Shown here: positions 1 through 8,489 of the stretch, in pieces | Numbering within the stretch: the first letter of the stretch is position 1 | Layout of the letters: each line of letters opens with the position of its first letter | Source of the DNA: Paucibacter aquatile | GTDB taxonomy: Bacteria; Pseudomonadota; Gammaproteobacteria; Burkholderiales; Burkholderiaceae_C | DNA length: 64,000 nt | NCBI RefSeq assembly: GCF_002885975.1 | Contig: NZ_POSP01000003.1 | Location: forward strand, 3,162,001-3,226,000 | Direction: 5' to 3' | Notes under the pieces: model-generated | Databases searched by the model: none | The model's input: only the letters and a program-made list of their open reading frames with translations | Told to the model about the DNA's origin: nothing | Position numbers and translations under genes: made by a program

Positions 1-652
1 CGGCGCTGTTGGAAACCAGGGTGAGTGCCGGCAGGTCTTTGCTGAGGCTGCTGCTCAAGCTGCTGCCTGGCTTGGACAGATCGGCGGCGCTCACCAGCTT
101 GGCGGCAGTGTCGGCCGCGATGGTGATGCCGTTGGCGGGGTTGCGATCGCTGTCCAGCGACTGCAGGGCCACCAGTATGTTCTGGACTGCAGCCGGGTCG
201 GTGCTCAGGTCCGCCGGAGTGACGACGGCGGGGGCGCTGGAGCTGCCCAGCGTCAACGCGCCGATCTTGAAGCTGACGGTCTTGCCCTCGGGGTAGCTGA
301 ACTGACCTTGCGCATCGGTGACGCCGACCTTGGTGCCTTCGACCCACACCTCCAGGCCCTGCACGGCAGAGTCCGTGAACACGCCGGTCTTGACCGGCAC
401 CGGCGTGGGTGCCGGTGCGGGTGCAGGCGAGGGCGAGGGGACCGGAGCGGGTGTGGGCGAGGCACTGTCGCCGCTCCCTCCGCCTCCGCCGCAAGCGGAC
501 AGCAGACAGAGCAGCGAGGCTGCCGCCAGCCCAGCGGTCCAAGCCGCTGTGCGCTCCCTTCTTGCCGCAGCCCGGTGCGGCAGCGGCCTCGCGGCGGGTC
601 GAGGGCAGCTTGTGCTCAGCGAGCTTTGTGTGGGCTTGGTCGGGTGCTTCAT
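1..652 (-). CDS. Surface lipoprotein, N-terminal part (gene runs off the window)
   Basis: The reading frame is open from an ATG at 652 to the window edge, so the C-terminus is missing (217 codons seen). The N-terminus has a long basic n-region, a hydrophobic stretch and a lipobox LLSAC with Cys54, followed by a Gly run and a Pro/Ala/Thr linker (PTPAPVPSPSP), typical of outer-membrane lipoproteins of Burkholderiales. After the linker comes a short beta-rich segment (VFTDSAVQGLEVWVEGTKVG) resembling carboxypeptidase-regulatory-like folds, which suggests a surface display or binding role. Its design and its upstream 118 bp match those of the next gene (856-3327), so the two look like paralogues. 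The exact function is unknown. Confidence 0.75.
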   Translation of the reverse strand, partial: MKHPTKPTQSSLSTSCPRPAARPLPHRAAARRERTAAWTAGLAAASLLCLLSACGGGGGSGDSASPTPAPVPSPSPAPAPAPTPVPVKTGVFTDSAVQGLEVWVEGTKVGVTDAQGQFSYPEGKTVSFKIGALTLGSSSAPAVVTPADLSTDPAAVQNILVALQSLDSDRNPANGITIAADTAAKLVSAADLSKPGSSLSSSLSKDLPALTLVSNSA

Positions 653-669
653 ATCTAGCGTGGCTTTGC

Positions 670-787
670 GGCATGGGCCCATGCCTGGAAGGTTGCCCGC
701 CGCTCTGGCAGGCTTGTGAGGTGAGAGTCACAAGCCGCCAAAAGCTCAGCCCCTGAAGTGCGGGGGCGGGAAAGCACGGGGGTCAGG
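670..787 (-). repeat. Leader copy 1, shared by two lipoprotein genes
   Basis: These 118 bases, immediately upstream of the start at 652, align without gaps to 3355-3472 at about 81% identity (22 mismatches counted by eye). Read on the minus strand they can form a hairpin at 695-713 (7-bp arms, 5-nt loop). A second hairpin at 670-685 is a perfect DNA palindrome, GGCATGGGCCCATGCC. A further 9-bp stem (GGCTTGTGA / TCACAAGCC) is present only in this copy. It may be a structured 5' UTR, an operator, or simply the 5' part of a gene duplication. I cannot match it to a riboswitch class I know. Confidence 0.6.
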
Positions 788-855
788 TCTTGCGGCTGCC
801 TACCAGGCGTCAAGGGGGGCAGGGCGCCGGGGGGCCGAGGCCCATGAGCAGTGGG

Positions 856-3327
856 TCAAGGGCCGAGGATCAGGTTGACGCTGAAGCTGCCTGAGCCGGT
901 CAGGCTGGAGTTGGGCGTGGCCACCTTGGTCCAGGTTCCGCTCCACACCATGCCCTGCACCCGGCCGTTGAAGCTGTAGCCGTAGGAATCGGCCGCCATG
1001 TTCAGCGTCACCTCGGCGTTGCTGCCGTTCTTGTTCAGCGGGCCGCTTTGCGTGGCCGTGCCAAAGCTGTTGCTGGCGCCGATGCAGCTGATGTCGCCGC
1101 TGAAGGTGCAGGGCGTCATCGTGCCCTTGAGCTTGTGGAAGTCATAGCCGCCGCCGGTCAGCTGGCCGGTGCTGCTGAGCGTCAGGTTGACGCGCAGGGG
1201 ATAGCTCTCGCCATCGCTGCCGATCAGCAAGTTGCTGCCGGGGCCGGCGGGCGCCATATTGCTGGTGTAGACGTTGACGCGCCAGCCGCTCACCCGCGCG
1301 GTGCTGCCCACTCCTTCCAGCACGACCATGCGGCCCTGGCGGTTCTGAAGCAGCTTCCATTCGCGCACCGTGCTGCCGCGCTGCAGGCGCAGGGCGCCGT
1401 CCGCCGTGAGGCTCCAGCTCAGCGGGAAGCGGGTTTCGCTGCCGTCCGGGTTGCGCTGCACCTGGTTGCCCACCCCGCGGCTGCCGATCTCGAAGGAAAT
1501 TTCGGGCGCAAAGCCATGCTGCCATCGGCTGTAGATCCAGGGGCTGTCGCTGAAGACCTGGCCTTCCACGCCCACGGCCGCCACCTCATGGGCGCGCCGC
1601 GTGGCGCCGTCCTGGGTGTCCACGGCGATCAGGTACTTCATGCCCAGGCTGTCGTCATTGGCCAGCTCGGCATAGCTGCGTTCGAACACCGGCGTGCTGA
1701 GGATGAATCGGCCCTCGCTGAGGCGCCATTTGAACTGCGTGCCGCTGCGCAGCAGGCGCGCGGTGTCTGCGCCGGTGAACTCGAGGATGTCGGCGCCATG
1801 GCCATCGTCGATGGACTGCACGCCAGCGATGCGCTCGCCCACTTGGAAGCCCCCAGCCAGCGGCGTCAGCTGTTTGGCATCGCTGGCCTTGACCAGGCCT
1901 GAGGCCGTCCACTGTTCCTTGCGGATCTGGCCCGTTTGCGGGCCGCTGAGCACCTTCTCGCGGGTGCGCAGGCTCAGCGCCTGGGTGCCGCCGTCGAGGT
2001 CACCGGTCAGCTGGCGAAAGCGCAGGCCGGTGATCTCGTAGCGCAGCTGCACTTGCACCTGCTGGCCGGTGCCGGGGTCGAGCTCGCTGGTGACGCTGGT
2101 GCGGCCGTAGGGCTGGTCCAGCGTCAGCGTGACGCCCTCGGCATCGGCAACCCAGCTGGCCGATTCACCGAACTGGCTGTTGAGTACGCGCGCCTTGCCG
2201 TCCGGCTGGAAGTCGATGACGAAGCCTCCCGAGGTGTTCAGCGTCTGCACCGATTGCACCAGGCGGAAGGCCTGGCTGGGCGCAAAGCTTGGCGCGGCGG
2301 CGCCAAGGCCCTCGCCCGCGCTGACCTCGCGCAGCGCTGCCTGATACGCGCTGCTGTTGCTGCTGGCTTGCTGGTTGAGGAAAGCGCTCACGGCGCCAGA
2401 GGCCTGGCCGACCAGGGCGGCGGTGTCGACAATGCCGGCGGGCAGTGCGGCGCCCTTGTCCACCACCAGCTTGATGGCCAGGGCCATGTCCTGCAGGCGC
2501 TCGCCCGAGACCTGGCGGCTCAGGCTCTTGATCTGGGCCAGGGTGGTGGGCAGCTGGTTCTGGTTGGCCTCGCGCATCAAGACCTGCAGCGCCGTGCTGT
2601 AGTGGCTGATCGTGGTGCCGGCGGCCTGGCTCGCACCCAGCACCCCGGCCTTGTCCGCCAGCCTGGCCAGGCTGGCCAGGTCGCCCAGGCTGCTGCTCAG
2701 CCTGACATGGCTTTGCGCTCCGGCGCCGCTGGCGCTGAGCTGGATGGGCTCGCTGACGCTGTCACTGAGCACGGTCAGGCGATAGGCGCCATTGCCATCG
2801 GCCGCGGCGCTGAAGCTCTTGCCGCCCACGCTGGCGCTGACCTGCGCATTCGCGATCGGCCCGTCGCTGACCAAGCCTTGCAAGGTCAGCGCCGCCTGCA
2901 CCTTGAGGTTGACGTTGATGCTGGCCTTGCCGCCGTCCTCGGCCTGGGCGGTGTAGCTGAAGCTGTCAGGGCCCACATAACCGGCCACCGGCGTGTACTC
3001 CAGCTCGTTGCCGACGATCTTCACCGTGCCATGGCTGGGCGTGCCCACCGCCGCCAAGCTCAGGCTGCCCTTGCTGGCACTGTCATTGGCCAGGGGCTTG
3101 AGCACAAACGCCTTGTTCCAGGGCAGGCTGGCCTCGTCGGCGCTCAGGGACAGCGCAATCGGTGCGGGCGCTGGGGCAGGCGTGGGGCTCTCGCCTCCAC
3201 CGCCGCCACAGGCGGAAAGCAACAGCAGCGATAGCGGCGACAGCGCCGCCGACAGGCCCAGGCGGGCCGGTCGCGGCGGGGCCACGAGAGGACGTTGAGA
3301 AAGACGGGGCGACAGTTTCGGATGCAT
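856..3327 (-). CDS. Large surface lipoprotein with cadherin-like domain
   Basis: An 823-residue exported protein. The N-terminus has a signal sequence ending in the lipobox LLSAC (Cys40), a Gly run and a short PTPAPAPAP linker. Residues about 60-145 look like a bacterial cadherin/VCBS-type domain (GYVGPDSFSYTA). About 150-210 look like a carboxypeptidase-regulatory-like beta-sandwich. The remainder is a long beta-rich region with no motif that I recognise. It is probably anchored in the outer membrane and exposed. The start at 3327 is the first ATG ahead of the signal peptide and lies 27 bp past leader copy 2. It shares signal, linker and leader with the partial gene at 1-652. The function is unknown. 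Confidence 0.8.
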   Translation of the reverse strand: MHPKLSPRLSQRPLVAPPRPARLGLSAALSPLSLLLLSACGGGGGESPTPAPAPAPIALSLSADEASLPWNKAFVLKPLANDSASKGSLSLAAVGTPSHGTVKIVGNELEYTPVAGYVGPDSFSYTAQAEDGGKASINVNLKVQAALTLQGLVSDGPIANAQVSASVGGKSFSAAADGNGAYRLTVLSDSVSEPIQLSASGAGAQSHVRLSSSLGDLASLARLADKAGVLGASQAAGTTISHYSTALQVLMREANQNQLPTTLAQIKSLSRQVSGERLQDMALAIKLVVDKGAALPAGIVDTAALVGQASGAVSAFLNQQASSNSSAYQAALREVSAGEGLGAAAPSFAPSQAFRLVQSVQTLNTSGGFVIDFQPDGKARVLNSQFGESASWVADAEGVTLTLDQPYGRTSVTSELDPGTGQQVQVQLRYEITGLRFRQLTGDLDGGTQALSLRTREKVLSGPQTGQIRKEQWTASGLVKASDAKQLTPLAGGFQVGERIAGVQSIDDGHGADILEFTGADTARLLRSGTQFKWRLSEGRFILSTPVFERSYAELANDDSLGMKYLIAVDTQDGATRRAHEVAAVGVEGQVFSDSPWIYSRWQHGFAPEISFEIGSRGVGNQVQRNPDGSETRFPLSWSLTADGALRLQRGSTVREWKLLQNRQGRMVVLEGVGSTARVSGWRVNVYTSNMAPAGPGSNLLIGSDGESYPLRVNLTLSSTGQLTGGGYDFHKLKGTMTPCTFSGDISCIGASNSFGTATQSGPLNKNGSNAEVTLNMAADSYGYSFNGRVQGMVWSGTWTKVATPNSSLTGSGSFSVNLILGP

Positions 3328-3354
3328 GTGCAGCTCAACTTACAAACAAGGCTC

Positions 3355-3472
3355 GGCATGGACCCATGCCTGAAAGGCTGCCCACCGCTGTGGCGGGCTT
3401 ATGAGGTGAGAGTGGGCGGCCGGAGAAACCTCAGGCACTGAAGTGCGGGGGAGGGAAAGCCCTGGGGTCAGC
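3355..3472 (-). repeat. Leader copy 2, shared by two lipoprotein genes
   Basis: This is the second copy of the 118-bp element at 670-787, upstream of the lipoprotein start at 3327. On the minus strand the hairpin at 3380-3398 is kept, although two of its pairs differ from copy 1 (U-G becomes C-G and G-C becomes G-U). Pairing is therefore preserved across the substitutions. The terminal palindrome at 3355-3370 has one central change. The segment around 3419-3430 is the most diverged part, and the 9-bp stem of copy 1 is lost there. Confidence 0.6.
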
Positions 3473-3825
3473 ATCTGTTGTCCTGGCTTCTGAGGTCTGC
3501 AGTGGCGCGCACACCAGTCCGGCATCCAAAGATGGCGGCGCCAATGCAATATCTGCGCTGCCATGAGCGCCAAGGAACATGGCTTCGAGCGTCATCTCAG
3601 CAAACCCGGACAGGTGCTACAGCGTTCCTGTGGCCATGCCTTTGCCCGGTTGCATGCAAGCTCTGCACAAAGTCCTGGCCCTTTCTCTGGCATCGAAGCT
3701 GGAACGTACCCTCCTGCCCAATGCCCTGGGTAACGGCATCATTCACAGCCAGACGCAAAACCTGCGCGGCCTGCCCCTGGTGAACCGCGATGCCGGGGTG
3801 ATGCAAGACCAGGGTCAAGAGGGTC

Positions 3826-3885
3826 GGGTCAAGAGGAGGGTCAACAGGAGGGTCAAGAGGAGGGTCAAGAGGAGGGTCAAGAGGG
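3826..3885 (+). repeat. 12-bp tandem repeat, five units
   Basis: Five consecutive units of GGGTCAAGAGGA, one of them with AC in place of AG and the last ending in G. A partial unit lies just upstream (3812-3825). The last unit runs straight into the REP-like element, and both share the GGGTCA core, so the array may have grown from the end of the REP element. Confidence 0.85.
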
Positions 3886-3918
3886 TCAGACCTTAAACCT
3901 GAAGGCAAGACCTGACCC
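3883..3918. repeat. REP-like palindromic element, copy A
   Basis: A 36-bp element starting GGGTCAGACCT and ending AAGACCTGACCC, so its ends are imperfect inverted repeats. It recurs at 4131-4166 with a single base change. This form resembles the REP elements mobilised by RAYT (TnpA-REP) proteins in proteobacteria. No RAYT gene is visible in the window. Confidence 0.65.
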
Positions 3919-4030
3919 TCTGCTATAGCTATGACCCCATCAATCAACCGACCACCACCAGCTACGGCGAGGGCACCCTCAGTAGCCTGAGCTAGCCCAC
4001 GAGCGGCTCGCTCGTCACCGCCCCGCCCTA

Positions 4031-4121
4031 CGCCACTCCCCCGCCGTCGCCTCCAGATCCGCCCTCAGGCTGCGGTTCAGGTGGCTGGCGCTGGCGTAGC
4101 CGCAGTGGGCGGCGACCTGGG
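4031..4121 (-). pseudogene. Duplicated 3' end of the adjacent AraC-family gene
   Basis: These 91 bp match 5313-5403, inside the last codons of the AraC-family gene at 5282-6238, with three mismatches counted by eye. Only the extreme C-terminal coding part is present and there is no upstream portion, so this is a non-functional gene fragment. It sits directly between debris and REP-like copy B, which begins 10 bp further on. A recent local copying event is the simplest explanation. Confidence 0.8.
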
Positions 4122-4130
4122 TCGGCAAGA

Positions 4131-4166
4131 GGGTCAGACCTCAAACCTGAAGGCAAGACCTGACCC
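4131..4166. repeat. REP-like palindromic element, copy B
   Basis: The second copy of the 36-bp element at 3883-3918, differing at one base. It abuts the duplicated AraC tail. A related half-element, GGGTCAGGTCTTGC, also occurs at about 780-793 at the outer end of leader copy 1, so the family is scattered through this end of the window. Confidence 0.65.
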
Positions 4167-4467
4167 CCTGGCGTTCCACGGAATCGTCCCCCTGGCGATG
4201 ATTCGGTGCGAGCCCCAAAAGAGGGGCGAAAGTGTGCAGAAGGCTCGACCGAACCGTGCTGTTCAAAGCGCTCAAGCGCACTCCGCAAGGGGCAAGGCTT
4301 GCTGGCTTGAGCAGTGGCCATCGAGGTGCCGCTGAGGTTGAGCGTTTGCTGGAGTGCCTCATAGAGCAGTCGAGCCATGATTGCCAGGGTGATGCCAAGG
4401 GCGCGGGGGGTACTGTATACGCTGCTGGCTGCTGCAGCATTCGGTGTCCCGGTGCGCCGCTTGCACC

Positions 4468-5169
4468 TTAAGGGTGGTGCCGGCTATCGAATGGTTCGAA
4501 CTCGGCCAAAGGGAATGAGGGGAAGCTCAGCTGGCGGCTGCTGGATCTTGTCGGCCTGTCGTTGCGGTAGGCCTGGTCGACGCGTCTTCCGGTCAGGAAA
4601 TTGGTCGAGCTCGTGGCTGCCAGTTCCAGATCACCGTTCTCGCCACAGCGGGGTTGGCGGGTGTCCATCCCGGCCAGCACCCAAGTGCCTTTCTCATGCT
4701 GCGCGAAGCGGTAGATCGTGACATGGACGCCGCAGGCCGACCTGGCGTTGATCTGCAGCGAAAAGCGGCGCTCCGACTGGGCCTCGATGATTTCGAAGTC
4801 GGTTCGGCCGCTGGCGTCCGAAAAGTCGAAGGGCCGGGATCGTGCAAGTTCCCGCAGGCCCCCGCTGCCAGGGTCGCGTTCCAGCACAAAGATCAAGGCC
4901 TGACGGCCACGGCCTTCCTGCCCGAGAGCAATGCCGAAAACGCGATGCAAGGATGGGGAGTCTTCGTCGGTGGACAAGTGCTGGACTTCAGAGCCCTGGA
5001 AGCAGGCCTTGGCATAAGCGTCGACGCTGGCGTGGATCTCGCCACCGCCTCTGGTGGCCGCACGGGCCTGAATGCCCATCCCGATAGGAAGCAGGGCCAG
5101 GCTTGTGACGACCAGTGCGCGGCGGCTTGGCGAGTGGCCGCCTTGCCGATTGCGGATGGGTTGTTTCAT
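4468..5169 (-). CDS. Exported protein of unknown function
   Basis: A 233-residue protein starting at the ATG at 5169. A longer frame exists upstream but would bury the signal peptide. The N-terminus has an Arg pair and a hydrophobic core (RRALVVTSLALLPIG) ending near QARAA, suggesting Sec or Tat export. The mature part has scattered Cys residues and ends with a basic, Ser-rich tail. I recognise no family. Its neighbours are non-coding debris downstream and an AraC gene upstream on the same strand, so there is no operon clue. Confidence 0.6.
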   Translation of the reverse strand: MKQPIRNRQGGHSPSRRALVVTSLALLPIGMGIQARAATRGGGEIHASVDAYAKACFQGSEVQHLSTDEDSPSLHRVFGIALGQEGRGRQALIFVLERDPGSGGLRELARSRPFDFSDASGRTDFEIIEAQSERRFSLQINARSACGVHVTIYRFAQHEKGTWVLAGMDTRQPRCGENGDLELAATSSTNFLTGRRVDQAYRNDRPTRSSSRQLSFPSFPLAEFEPFDSRHHP

Positions 5170-5281
5170 GTGAGCACATCCAGGAGGGGAATTTGGGTGA
5201 AGCGCCGAATCTCTTGGGGCCGCGGCCATCGAGCCTCGACGTTCCTTCAACGATCCGCGTGCGCCAGCGTGTCTTCCGGCA

Positions 5282-6238
5282 TCAAGCCGAAGACGCTGCC
5301 GGGGCTGCCCTGCGCCACTCCCCCGCCGTCGCCCCCAGATCCACCCTCAGGCTGCGGCTCAGGTGGCTGGCGCTGGCGTAGCCGCAGTGGGCGGCGACCT
5401 GGGCCAGGCTCAGGCTGGGGCGTTCGCGCAGCAGGGCCAGGGCGCGGGCGCTGCGGCGCTGGCTGATCCAGCCGTGCACGCTGCAGCCCAGGCTGTGGCG
5501 GAACATGCGCGCGAAGTGGAACTCGGACAGGTTCGCCTCGGCCGCCAGTTCGGCCAGGCTCAGGCCCTCGGTCTGGCCGGCGGCCAATTGCGCCTCGATC
5601 TGGTCCAGCACGCGGCGGCGTGCGGCCGGGGCCAGGCCGCCCTTGGCCAGGTGCAGGGCGCGTTCTCGTGCATGGGGCTGGGCGGCCATCAGCACCAGGT
5701 GGTCCAGCGCAGCTTCGCTGAGCTCGTGGGCCTGCAGGCGTTGCGCTGTGTCGCCCCAGTCGAGCGCGCTGACCTTTCGGCCCCAGCGGGCCAGGGCCGG
5801 GTCCTGGCCGAAGATGCGCGGGGCCAGGGTGTAAGCGCGCGGCTCGGCGTCGAGCAGGCGGACGATGCGCTGGGCCCAGGCGCTGTCGGACAGATACAGG
5901 TGCACAAAGCGCAGCGGGCCGGCAATCTGCCACTGCGATTCATGCTCGGCAGGCAGGATGCAAAACGTGCCCGGCTCGCCATGCGGCGCGTCCTGCGGGC
6001 TGCGCTCGCCGACCACGCGCACATCCTGGCCGCCGTGCAGGTAAACCGACAGGGTGTGGTGGCCGGGACGCTCGTAGCCGGTGTGATCTTCACGGTTGCG
6101 CCACTGGGCCAGGCGCAGGGCACCGCCCAGGTCCGCCTGGCGCTCCAGCTGCGCGCGCGACTGGCTCAGCACCGCGAACACCTGGGGTGCTGGGGCGGCG
6201 CTGGCGGCGGGGCTGGGCGGTGCGGAGGCCGTGGACAT
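5282..6238 (-). CDS. AraC-family transcriptional regulator
   Basis: A 318-residue regulator. The N-terminal half is a cupin-like ligand-binding region of the AraC_binding kind. The C-terminal 100 residues carry the two-helix-turn-helix domain (SLAELAAEANLSEFHFARMF and SLAQVAAHCGYASASHLSRS). The start at 6238 gives the MSTASAPP N-terminus. It is transcribed divergently from the EamA transporter at 6362, with 123 bp between the starts, so it probably controls that gene and itself. Its last 91 bp are duplicated at 4031-4121. Confidence 0.85.
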   Translation of the reverse strand: MSTASAPPSPAASAAPAPQVFAVLSQSRAQLERQADLGGALRLAQWRNREDHTGYERPGHHTLSVYLHGGQDVRVVGERSPQDAPHGEPGTFCILPAEHESQWQIAGPLRFVHLYLSDSAWAQRIVRLLDAEPRAYTLAPRIFGQDPALARWGRKVSALDWGDTAQRLQAHELSEAALDHLVLMAAQPHARERALHLAKGGLAPAARRRVLDQIEAQLAAGQTEGLSLAELAAEANLSEFHFARMFRHSLGCSVHGWISQRRSARALALLRERPSLSLAQVAAHCGYASASHLSRSLRVDLGATAGEWRRAAPAASSA

Positions 6239-6361
6239 GGCCGGATTTTCAGCGCTGCCGAGCTGCCGCGGCCCAGCCGGCGCGCAAAAAGCGCAGGATT
6301 GTGCAATCTCCGGCAGGGCGGGGCCGGCATGCTGCAGCCCTGATTCCGAGGAGCTGTGTTT

Positions 6362-7279
6362 GTGAATGCCATGCTGTACGCCCTGGTGGTGCTGATCTGG
6401 GGCACGACCTGGATCGCCCTGAAGTGGCAGCTGGGCGTGGTGCCCATCCCCTTGTCGATCGCCTACCGCTTCGGCCTGGCGGCCTTGATCCTGTTCGCCT
6501 GGCTGGCCTGGCGCGGCCAGCTGCAGCGGCCGCGGGGCCGTGCGGGCCTGTGGGTGCTGGGCCAGGGCCTGTGCCTGTTTTGCTTCAACTTCGTCTGCTT
6601 CCTGAATGCCAGCGCCCTGATCCACAGCGGCCTGGTGGCCGTGGTGTTCTCCAGCGCCACGCTCTGGAATGCGCTGCTGGCGCGCCTGGTCCATGGCCGG
6701 CGCCTGGCGCCCCAGGTGATGGCCGGCGGCGGGCTGGGCTTGGTCGGCTTGCTGCTGCTCTTCTGGCCCGAGATTCGCAGCGCCCAGGGCGCCGGCGTCA
6801 GCACCTTGCAAGGCCTCGCCTGGGCGCTGGGCGGCACGCTGTGCTTCTCGACCGGCAATCTGCTCTCGGCCGCACTGCAGGGCCAGGGCCTGAAGCCGGC
6901 GCAGACGAACGCCTGGGGCATGCTGGTCGGCACCCTGCTGCTGCTCAGTTACTGCCTGCTGCAAGGTGTGCCCTTTGCCTACGAGCCGGGCTGGCGCTAC
7001 AGCAGCGCGCTGCTGTACCTGGCGATCCCGGGCTCGGTGATCGGCTTCACCGCCTACCTGACCCTGGTCGGCCGCCTCGGCCCCGAGCGGGCGGCTTACA
7101 GCACGGTGCTCTTCCCGGTGGTGGCGCTGAATGTCTCGGCGCTGTTCGAAGGCTACCGCTGGACGCTGCCGGCCCTGCTGGGCCTGGCCTGCGTGATGGC
7201 GGGCAATGTGTTGGTGTTCCGCAAAAAGGCGCCGCCTCTGCCCATTTCGGCCGCAAATCCCCGCCAATCCGCGGCTTGA
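6362..7279 (+). CDS. EamA/DMT-family inner-membrane exporter
   Basis: A 305-residue protein with about ten hydrophobic segments arranged as two EamA repeats. The N-terminus has the classic LVVLIWGTTWIALK motif. Drug/metabolite transporters of this group export amino acids or other metabolites. I chose the GTG at 6362 because GAGGAG (6348-6353) lies 8 bp upstream. Another GTG at 6356 would be too close to that ribosome binding site. The divergent AraC gene is the likely regulator. The substrate cannot be told from the sequence. Confidence 0.85.
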   Translation: MNAMLYALVVLIWGTTWIALKWQLGVVPIPLSIAYRFGLAALILFAWLAWRGQLQRPRGRAGLWVLGQGLCLFCFNFVCFLNASALIHSGLVAVVFSSATLWNALLARLVHGRRLAPQVMAGGGLGLVGLLLLFWPEIRSAQGAGVSTLQGLAWALGGTLCFSTGNLLSAALQGQGLKPAQTNAWGMLVGTLLLLSYCLLQGVPFAYEPGWRYSSALLYLAIPGSVIGFTAYLTLVGRLGPERAAYSTVLFPVVALNVSALFEGYRWTLPALLGLACVMAGNVLVFRKKAPPLPISAANPRQSAA

Positions 7280-7354
7280 GCCCGGGGCAAGGCGGGCTAG
7301 GATGGTCGCAGGCGGCCGCTGACCTGGGAGGCAGACGGCCCGGGAGTGCCCGAT

Positions 7355-8482
7355 ATGAACCTGCCACCGTCCACCTGGGCCCTGCACCAGCTGGAAGTCG
7401 AGAAGTCCGGCCTGGCCGGGCGTTTGCGCAGCCTGCACAGCATCATCCAGGCGCGTTTTCCAGCCATCGGCCGCATGGCGCTGGCGCTGTATGACCCGGT
7501 CAGCGATGCGCTCAAGACCTTTGCCAGCAGCAACGAGGATGGCGAGGCGCTGCAGCGTTATGAGGCGGTGCTGGCCGAGGTGCCCTCGCTGCTGCAGCTG
7601 AAGAACGAGCGCCGCACACGGGTGGTGCAGGACATCGAGGCCAGCTTTGCCCACTCCAGCGCCCACACGGCCTGGCTGCGTGAGCAGCAGTACCGCAGCA
7701 GCTACACCCTGCCCATCTTCAGCGGCCATGAGCTGGCGGCGTTTCTGTTCTTCGATGCCAAGGAGGCGAACGCCTTCGGACCCGAGGTCACGGGCTTTCT
7801 GGACATCTTTGCCGACATCGTCAGCCAGCTCTATCTGCTGCGCCTGGCGGCGGTGAACACCTTGGTGGGTGCGGTGGACATCGCCACCGGCCTGGCCCGC
7901 ATCCGCGATGTCGAGACCGGCCGCCACCTTGAGCGCATGGCGGCTTACGCGCGCCTGATCGCCAAGGCGCTGGCGCCCAGCCATGGCCTCAGCGACGAGC
8001 AGGTCGAGTATGTGCACCTGTTCGCGCCCTTGCACGACATCGGCAAGGTCGGCATCCCTGATCGCATCCTGCTCAAGCCGGGCCGGCTGGACGCCGAGGA
8101 ATTTGCCCACATGAAGCGCCATGTGCAGATCGGCCTCGATCTGGTCGAGCACATGGTGGCCGATCTGGGCCTGCAGGGCGACCCGGCGGCCCAGGTCATG
8201 CGTGAGGTGGTGGGCGGCCACCATGAGCGCGGCGATGGCTCGGGCTATCCCCTGGGACTGCGCCTGGCGGAGATTCCGCTGGTCTCTCGCATCATTGCCG
8301 TGGCCGATGTCTACGACGCGCTCTCCACCGAGCGGCCCTACAAGCCGCGTTGGAGCGAGGCCGACTGCCTGGCCGAGCTGCAGCGCGAGGTGGCGGCGGG
8401 GCGGCTGGATGCCGACTGCGTCGCCGCCCTGGCCGCGGCCGAGGTCGCGCGCGCCGACATCCGCCGCCGTCTGGCGGACTGA
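7355..8482 (+). CDS. GAF / HD-GYP domain protein, probable c-di-GMP phosphodiesterase
   Basis: A 375-residue cytoplasmic protein. Residues about 25-165 form a GAF-like sensor domain. About 170-365 form an HD-GYP domain with His227-Asp228 in HDIGKVG, the HHERGDGSGYP block and GYP at 297-299, so the catalytic motifs look intact. It should hydrolyse cyclic di-GMP in response to an unknown GAF ligand. I chose the ATG at 7355, preceded by GGGAG at 7342-7346. A GTG at 7346 overlaps that site. It is transcribed alone and converges with the PAP2 gene, 7 bp away. Confidence 0.88.
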   Translation: MNLPPSTWALHQLEVEKSGLAGRLRSLHSIIQARFPAIGRMALALYDPVSDALKTFASSNEDGEALQRYEAVLAEVPSLLQLKNERRTRVVQDIEASFAHSSAHTAWLREQQYRSSYTLPIFSGHELAAFLFFDAKEANAFGPEVTGFLDIFADIVSQLYLLRLAAVNTLVGAVDIATGLARIRDVETGRHLERMAAYARLIAKALAPSHGLSDEQVEYVHLFAPLHDIGKVGIPDRILLKPGRLDAEEFAHMKRHVQIGLDLVEHMVADLGLQGDPAAQVMREVVGGHHERGDGSGYPLGLRLAEIPLVSRIIAVADVYDALSTERPYKPRWSEADCLAELQREVAAGRLDADCVAALAAAEVARADIRRRLAD

Positions 8483-8489
8483 AGCCTTG

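Larger units (their letters stand above)
3473..4467. other. About 1 kb non-coding region with sequence debris
   Basis: No convincing gene is seen between leader copy 2 and the gene ending at 4468. The stretch holds a 12-bp tandem repeat (3826-3885), two REP-like elements (3883-3918 and 4131-4166) and a 91-bp duplicate of the tail of the AraC gene (4031-4121). Near 3922-3990 one plus-strand frame reads YSYDPINQPTT before a stop, which faintly resembles a YD/Rhs repeat. All open frames here are short and of low-complexity composition. The region looks like a site of repeated small insertions or gene decay. Confidence 0.6.

Noticed and set aside
670..787. c-di-GMP-I (GEMM) riboswitch in the lipoprotein leader
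   Set aside because: GCAACC and CGCAAAGCC pieces in copy 1 resemble GEMM core sequences, but copy 2 lacks them and the second helix is absent before the start codon.
3922..3990. Possible Rhs/YD repeat remnant
   Set aside because: Only a single YSYDPINQ-like match over about 20 codons; too short and without flanking repeats.
5282..8224. A 980-codon minus-strand frame spanning the AraC, EamA and HD-GYP genes
   Set aside because: It is a shadow of the GC-rich plus-strand genes; only its C-terminal 318 residues have real domain content.
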